Assembly (NCBI RefSeq): GCF_003952425.1 | Contig: NZ_CP034449.1 | Coordinates: 6,870,001-6,934,000 of the forward strand | Length of the DNA stretch: 64,000 bases | Direction: 5' to 3' | Origin: Mesorhizobium sp. M2A.F.Ca.ET.046.03.2.1 | Lineage (GTDB): Bacteria; Pseudomonadota; Alphaproteobacteria; Rhizobiales; Rhizobiaceae | Shown: positions 59,233 through 64,000 of the stretch, piece by piece | Position numbering within the stretch: the stretch's first letter is position 1 | Layout: each line of letters starts with the position of its first letter | Notes under the pieces: model-generated | Database searches by the model: none | What the model saw: the letters and a program-made list of their open reading frames with translations, nothing else | What the model was told of the DNA's origin: nothing | Position numbers and translations under genes: made by a program

Positions 59233-59580
59233 CTAAGCGGCGGGTCTATTCGCCTCGATATCGGCGCGGATAGCCGCCGGCCAGATGTTCCCTACCTCGC
59301 CCAGGATCGTGATGATCTCGTTGTCTTCGATCTGACCGGAGAAGGCGCACGGCTGAACGGTCGCCAGCGCCTCGACAAGGTCGCGGTAGTGCGCCGACAC
59401 GACCTTGCTGTTTTCCAGGCTGAGTTCGCCCATATTGATGCCGGCTAGGCTCAGATTCGAGAGCGCAGCGTAGGAACGCTCGTCGGGGTGCTTGTATTTG
59501 CGTCTCAACGCCGAGCGCAGGCACCTCACAAGCAAATAGTAGCGGCCATTGCTCAGAAAGATTTCGGTCGGTTCGGTCAT
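59233..59580 (-). CDS. Hypothetical protein, 115 aa
   Basis: ATG 59580 follows AGGAAA. Sequence MTEPTEIFLSNGRYYLLVRCLRSALRRKYKHP, then SLAGINMGELSLENSKVV (in pieces), is compact and probably folded. It is adjacent to the Rep-like gene, with which it may be co-transcribed. Function is not recognised. Confidence 0.6.
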   Translation of the reverse strand: MTEPTEIFLSNGRYYLLVRCLRSALRRKYKHPDERSYAALSNLSLAGINMGELSLENSKVVSAHYRDLVEALATVQPCAFSGQIEDNEIITILGEVGNIWPAAIRADIEANRPAA

Positions 59581-59683
59581 GTCGATTTCCTGTTGGTGAC
59601 GAACTGAATCTGAATCGCTTCGCCTGGCTTGTAAAGCCATAAAATCAAATAAAATCATATATTTAGAGTAAGTCATTGGTGAC

Positions 59684-60634
59684 TTACTCGGAAGGCGCGA
59701 CGGCTGGTGCAGGAGCCGGACTTTTTCGGCGAGGCTTCGAGAATGACAGCCGCTTAGGCAGGCCGTGCTGGTCATAGTGCTTCATGCCCATCTGCTTAAG
59801 CTGCCGGGAAATGAAGACGTGCTGCCCCTTTGGCACCGCCTTCCCCCAGCGGCGCATCTTCGTGATGTAGGAAGTCCAGCCGATAGCGCCCTTAATGGGC
59901 TTCAGGTCGAGCTGGTCATCGACCCACCGGGCCGCCCCCTCGATCTTGCCGCCGGCCCGGATGAGCGCCTTTCGCACAGCGTCAAGATCGACAGCGCCCG
60001 CCGCGATTGCACCGTGAGTATGCAGGCGGCCATCGGGGCAAAGCTCCATTGCGAACGAATAAGGTAGGTCGTGCCCGATCGCCCGGCGAAGCTCTCGGCT
60101 GATATAAGTCGACAATAGGCGGGCGGGGTCATCAGCGTGCAGGAGAGCACCCTCGCGCCCGATCCCGAAATTCAGCGACCAAGCAAAGCCGCCCACTCGT
60201 TCGGCCGCTTCGACGCTGGCCTGTAGCTTGTCGAGTTCGCCCAGGTGACGCCATCTGGGCTTGGTGGTCTTGGCGCGTGTGGTGGCCTTCCTACGGCCGA
60301 CAGGGGCTTTAAGGGTGCTAGAGGTGCTGGCCTTCCTGGGGCTGATAGGGCCCTCAAGAGTGCTGGAGGTGTGGCGAATGGTGCCGGTAACTGGCGGCCG
60401 GACCACCATAGCCCCAGAAGGCCCTTTTTCCATGGGCTCTGGTGTGGAAACGACAGTCGGCGTTGTCGCAAAAGTGTCGGGTTCGATTGACTCGACGATC
60501 GGCGCTTCGCTGCTACCGAAGTCGATTGGAAGACCTGCCACGAAGTCGGCCAGAAAGCGGTCGATCTCGACTTCGCCATTCGACTTTTTCTGCTCGCTCG
60601 CCTGACAAGCGGGCGCGATATTGCTATAATCCAT
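59684..60634 (-). CDS. Possible HUH-type Rep-like protein
   Basis: A 316-aa protein. The first 120 residues are Pro/Ser/Thr-rich and probably disordered. The second half has an HUH-like motif LHTHGAI (about 206) preceded by MELCPDGR, and a candidate Tyr motif WTSYITK (about 254-260), as in rolling-circle initiators. The C-terminus is basic. This would start replication of the second element. I cannot exclude another DNA- or RNA-binding protein. Confidence 0.45.
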   Translation of the reverse strand: MDYSNIAPACQASEQKKSNGEVEIDRFLADFVAGLPIDFGSSEAPIVESIEPDTFATTPTVVSTPEPMEKGPSGAMVVRPPVTGTIRHTSSTLEGPISPRKASTSSTLKAPVGRRKATTRAKTTKPRWRHLGELDKLQASVEAAERVGGFAWSLNFGIGREGALLHADDPARLLSTYISRELRRAIGHDLPYSFAMELCPDGRLHTHGAIAAGAVDLDAVRKALIRAGGKIEGAARWVDDQLDLKPIKGAIGWTSYITKMRRWGKAVPKGQHVFISRQLKQMGMKHYDQHGLPKRLSFSKPRRKSPAPAPAVAPSE

Positions 60635-60649
60635 TCATCACCTACTAAG

Positions 60650-60691
60650 AGACCGGTCGCCGTCGGGAAAATGTCGGCCGGTCTTTTTTTT
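60650..60691 (+). terminator. Intrinsic terminator (plus strand)
   Basis: AGACCGG/CCGGTCT stem (60650-60656 and 60678-60684) directly followed by eight T. It would stop plus-strand transcription heading into the tape measure region from behind. Confidence 0.7.
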
Positions 60692-60730
60692 CGTTATAGC
60701 GAAAAGAGCGCGGGTTATCGGTCCAGCGCG

Positions 60731-63025
60731 TTAAATTCTTCGGGCGCCGGCCATAATTCCACCGGGTCGCGTCTGTCGAACAAGCTCATCCATTACAACG
60801 GCGCGCACCGCATCTTGCGTCTGGCGGGCCGTTTGGCGCGCCAAATCGGCGTTTTGAGCCGCATCCCCGCCCTGGGCGTTCACGGTGACGGTGATCGGCA
60901 AGTTCCACGTGTTGCTCACGTTGTCGTTCGCCGGCCGCTGAACTCTGCCAACGTTGCCGCCGTCGAGTGAGCCGCCGGACGCCAACGCGGGTAAGGTATC
61001 GCTGTTGATTGCCTCAACGAGAGCCCGGTGCTTGGCCGTGGCGCGGGCGTTGACGACAAATTCCCCATCGGACAGCCGGGCCGGGATGCTGTCACTGGTG
61101 GACGTGCCTGGGCCACGCACGTGGCCGCCACCGGCGAACGCTTGCACATAGCCACCATCCTTAAAGCCCAGGAACGAGAAAAGGCCGCCCAGGATGCCGC
61201 CTCCCCCGGTTGCCGGGAACAGGCTGTTGAGCGCCATGTCGATGAGCTTGTCCACTACCTTGTCGAGGGCGTTCGCCAATGCTTCGGCCGCCGTCTTGCC
61301 GTGGCGCAGATCGTTGATGAAGCCGCCAACGGTGTCCCGCTCCAAAGATGCCCAATCGGCGGCGTTCTCGCGAGCCTTGTCCTGCTCGTCGGCGAGCTTG
61401 CGCGCCTCGACGCTGGCGTCAGCGTAAGAGCCGGCAAGCGCGTCGATCTTAGCCGCCACTTCAGGCGTGATCGTCACGCCGGCTTGCTGGGCGGCATTCA
61501 AAAGCTCTTGCTTGATGCGAGCTTCCTCGACGGCCCTGCCATAGTCATCCACCAGCGGATTGACGCCGGCCTGGGCGGCTGTCTCAGCCTGTAGGGCAGC
61601 GATACGCCGTTGCGTCTGGGTGATCTCGCGTTCGAAGTCGTTCGGGCCTTTTGCCTTGGCGCTGCCCTTGCTGTTGCCGCTTCCACCAGTCACCGGATAG
61701 TCGGCAAGCGAAATCGGCTTGACGCTATCGGGCGTCGACACAGGTTCCAGAGGGTTGAACGGCACCATGCCGTTGATGGCGTCGGACACGCCCTTATCGC
61801 TCTGGTCGGCGAGCGGTGCGACGACAACGGCAGCACCGGACTTAATGGCCGCAATCTTCGCGAGCACCTGGTCAAGCTGGGCCTGCACCGTGGTAGTGTC
61901 GATGCCCATTTCCGTGTTGAACTTGATGGCATCCTGAAGGGCTGTGACGGTCCTTTCGAGGTCGGCGAGCTTCGCCTTAACTGGGTCCGTCTCGACGCCG
62001 TTCAAGGCGTTGTTGATGGCCGGCGCCACTTGGTCGAGGCCGGTGAGCGCGCCAATGTTCCTCCCGAGATTCTGGGCCGCTTCGTTGACGCTATTCAGGA
62101 AACGCTCGATTTCCCCGAGAGCGGGTGCAGCCGCCGCCACGTCGTCGCCGAACTGACGGATTGCAACCCCAAGCTCATCAAGGAACTTGCCGAACATCTC
62201 GGTAGCATGAGCATTCGTATCGAACTTGCCGGCTACATCGACCAGCACGTTTTGCAGCCGCACGAAACGGCCCGAGATAGTCGTTTCCGCACCAGCAACC
62301 TTTTGCTGAAGTGTGGCGGCACCAGCGGCGAAGCCGTCGAAGAACGCCTTGCTGGAGAGCTTTCCGTCGACGACAAGCTGTTTCAGGGCAGCAACGGAAC
62401 CGCCGGCCTCTTTGATGCCCGCCGCTGCCGCTTGGGCGATCGTCGGCGCACCTTCAAGCACGGAGTTGAATTCCTCCGCGTGAACCGTGCCGCTGCCAAG
62501 CGCTTGACCTAGCTGAAGCAGCGCGCCGGATGCCTGGCCGGCATCTGTGCCGGCGACGCGGAGGGCGAGCGCCACGTTGTCGGTGAACTGGAGCAGTTGG
62601 CCGGATGAAACTCCAAGCTCACGCTGTTGCTGGGCGGCCCTGCCATAGAGCTGCACCAGCGCCTCAAGCGGCACGGCGTTCTTCTGGGCGGACGCGAACA
62701 GCGCATCGTAGACCTTGGTCAGGTCTTCGCCGGACAGCCCGGCGACCTTCAGCGCGTTCTGAATCTTCGTGGCGGTGTCGATGAGCCTTTGCGCGCCCTG
62801 AAGGCTGACGCCCGCCAGGAAACCCGTGCCGATACCCTTCAGGCCGGCATTGATCCGGGTCGATACGGCAGCGAATGACGTTTCCATGCGTTCGCCGGCC
62901 TTCTTGGCGCGCTGTTCCATCGACCGAAATCGCTGGTCGGTCTGCTGCTGCGCACGTTCGAAGTTGCGCATGTAGCGCTCGAACTTCGCCTCGAACGTGA
63001 TTAAAAGCTGCTGGCCGTCATCCAT
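60731..63025 (-). CDS. Tail tape measure protein of a second phage element
   Basis: A 764-aa protein. It has the tape-measure N-terminal domain: FEAKFERYMRNFERAQQQTD, then LAGVSLQGAQRLIDTATKIQNALK, LYGRAAQQQRELGVSSGQLLQF and EEFNSVLEGAPTIAQAAAAGI (in pieces). Coiled coil, a hydrophobic stretch (LIDMALNSLFPATGGGGILGGLFSFLG) and SDSIPARLSDGEFVVNARATAKH near the end are also typical. It is unrelated to the tape measure at 6.4-8.3 kb. It follows terminase after only 10 bp. Confidence 0.85.
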   Translation of the reverse strand: MDDGQQLLITFEAKFERYMRNFERAQQQTDQRFRSMEQRAKKAGERMETSFAAVSTRINAGLKGIGTGFLAGVSLQGAQRLIDTATKIQNALKVAGLSGEDLTKVYDALFASAQKNAVPLEALVQLYGRAAQQQRELGVSSGQLLQFTDNVALALRVAGTDAGQASGALLQLGQALGSGTVHAEEFNSVLEGAPTIAQAAAAGIKEAGGSVAALKQLVVDGKLSSKAFFDGFAAGAATLQQKVAGAETTISGRFVRLQNVLVDVAGKFDTNAHATEMFGKFLDELGVAIRQFGDDVAAAAPALGEIERFLNSVNEAAQNLGRNIGALTGLDQVAPAINNALNGVETDPVKAKLADLERTVTALQDAIKFNTEMGIDTTTVQAQLDQVLAKIAAIKSGAAVVVAPLADQSDKGVSDAINGMVPFNPLEPVSTPDSVKPISLADYPVTGGSGNSKGSAKAKGPNDFEREITQTQRRIAALQAETAAQAGVNPLVDDYGRAVEEARIKQELLNAAQQAGVTITPEVAAKIDALAGSYADASVEARKLADEQDKARENAADWASLERDTVGGFINDLRHGKTAAEALANALDKVVDKLIDMALNSLFPATGGGGILGGLFSFLGFKDGGYVQAFAGGGHVRGPGTSTSDSIPARLSDGEFVVNARATAKHRALVEAINSDTLPALASGGSLDGGNVGRVQRPANDNVSNTWNLPITVTVNAQGGDAAQNADLARQTARQTQDAVRAVVMDELVRQTRPGGIMAGARRI

Positions 63026-63035
63026 CTGAAAATTC

Positions 63036-64000
63036 CTATGCTGCCTCGGCCATGAGCTGGTCTAGTTCGTCGGGGTCCATGTCGAGGAAGGACTTGCGGT
63101 TGTTGTTCGCGACGGCACGCGCCACGGCCATGACGGCAGCAACAGCGCCGTCAATGCGATCGGTCTTCTTGCCCTTGTGCATACGGACAAGGCCGGTGTC
63201 GTTGCGGGAAGCGACGACGCTATCAAAGTGATGGCGAAGAACCGGGTGCCCGTTGTGGCGAAGCGCCCGGCCATTCACCACGCGCTCGAGCACGCCAATA
63301 GCCGGTCCCATGGTCAGCGGCCCCTGGCGCATTTCGACGGCCGGCAAGCCGTCATCGTAAAGCCGCTGCATGGTCATGCGCGCCAGGTGCGGGTCGAATG
63401 CGATTTCCTGCACGTTGTCATTGGCGGCACAAATCTCGCGAATGTGCTTCTCGACTTCCTCCGGTTCGATCACCGGACCATCGATCACGGTAATCAGGCC
63501 GTCGTCGCGCCATTGCTCATAGGGCACGCCGTCACGTTCGGCCCTGCCTTTCAGGTCATCCCCAGGCACGAAGAACCACGGGTGGACATAGATCGCGCCA
63601 TCATCGCCACGCCACGCCGCTACAACGGCGGTGAGGTCGCCGTTGACGGACATGTCCACGCCGATGAAGCACGGCAGCGCCGCGAGGTCGGCGAGGTCGA
63701 GCGGGATCTTGCCGGCGTCGTAGGTTGCCATGTCGAAAAGGGGGTCGCGCGAATGCGCCTGCCAGATATTGAGATTGAACTGCTTGAACGCGTAGCGGTC
63801 TGCGGGCCGGTGCTCCGCTTCCCTCGCCGCCGTGCGCAGCGCGTCGAGGTTCGGAAAGCTATACTTCAGGCCAGGGTTGACGCGGTGCCATAGGTCTTCG
63901 TCCTGCCACTCATTGTCGTTGGCCGCTTCGAAGATGATCGGCAGATATGCGGGGTTCACGATCTCGCCACGCGCCACGCGCCGGGCATAGTCATACTGCT
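63036..64000 (-). CDS. Terminase large subunit, C-terminal part (5' end off the window)
   Basis: At least 321 residues are open to the right edge. The nuclease domain shows CFIGVDMSVNGDLTAVVAAWRG (catalytic Asp), and IAFDPHLARMTMQRLYDDGL, then DRIDGAVAAVMAVARAVANNN near the end. It is of the TerL type (not the GpA type of the first prophage). The N-terminal ATPase is expected beyond the window. Confidence 0.85.
   Translation of the reverse strand, partial: QYDYARRVARGEIVNPAYLPIIFEAANDNEWQDEDLWHRVNPGLKYSFPNLDALRTAAREAEHRPADRYAFKQFNLNIWQAHSRDPLFDMATYDAGKIPLDLADLAALPCFIGVDMSVNGDLTAVVAAWRGDDGAIYVHPWFFVPGDDLKGRAERDGVPYEQWRDDGLITVIDGPVIEPEEVEKHIREICAANDNVQEIAFDPHLARMTMQRLYDDGLPAVEMRQGPLTMGPAIGVLERVVNGRALRHNGHPVLRHHFDSVVASRNDTGLVRMHKGKKTDRIDGAVAAVMAVARAVANNNRKSFLDMDPDELDQLMAEAA

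Noticed and set aside
1..64000. CRISPR array
   Set aside because: No run of regularly spaced direct repeats was seen anywhere in the window.

Overview
The window looks like Mesorhizobium or a near relative (Rhizobiales). Most of it is GC-rich. It carries families common in rhizobia: a DUF982 protein, an HWE-type histidine kinase, a class III cyclase with a TolB-like middle and TPR repeats, and a serine recombinase with the rhizobial C-terminal extension. Most of the window is prophage DNA and accessory genes. The genus is an inference.

Region 1 (1-1.25 kb) holds three small unknown genes. Region 2 (1.25-38.3 kb) is a temperate contractile-tailed prophage on the minus strand, read right to left. 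Its order is: Cro-like gene and small HTH genes, zinc-finger primase, D5-type helicase, intrinsic terminator, GPZ-like protein, small and large terminase (GpA type), portal (broken by a one-base frameshift), gpW, S49 protease with an internal scaffold start, decoration protein, major capsid, connectors, baseplate V/W/J/I, a 1081-aa DUF4815 protein, tail fibre, sheath, tube, tape measure, U, X, D, and a lysis cassette with a GH108 endolysin and spanins. The head is lambda-like and the tail P2-like. The CI-like repressor (37.6 kb) diverges from the Cro-like gene.

Several gene units of different orientation or base composition interrupt the late operon. They are a RelA/SpoT-type nucleotide synthetase (4.7-5.8 kb), an O-acetyltransferase with a GT-A-like protein (11.1-12.6 kb), a 49-aa membrane protein (20.0 kb), a DUF3592 protein (22.4 kb) and a DUF982 gene (36.2 kb).

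Region 3 (38.4-53.0 kb) is cargo: a TrlF-type PHP-ATPase, a lipoprotein and SNase pair, a second lipoprotein, a histidine kinase, a serine recombinase with a RepB-like C-terminus, HicB, a glycine-zipper lipoprotein, two acyltransferase-3 proteins and the cyclase. Region 4 (53.0-56.1 kb) is an early-left-type operon: small protein, HD hydrolase, excisionase-like protein and tyrosine integrase, ending beside tRNA-Gln(CTG). The promoter at 53.04 kb has the same architecture and the same 17-bp operator, GGTAGGT-N3-ACCTACC, as the Cro promoter at 37.5 kb. This suggests that regions 2-4 are one lambda-organised prophage of about 55 kb, with OR and OL pushed about 15.5 kb apart by cargo.

Region 5 (56.2-64 kb) lies beyond the tRNA. 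It holds a frameshifted unknown gene, an HNH nuclease of the modified-DNA restriction type, a DpnI-like nuclease, small unknowns, a possible HUH Rep-like protein, and a tape measure gene lying only 10 bp from a large-terminase gene that runs off the right edge. This is a second, deleted or satellite-like phage element.
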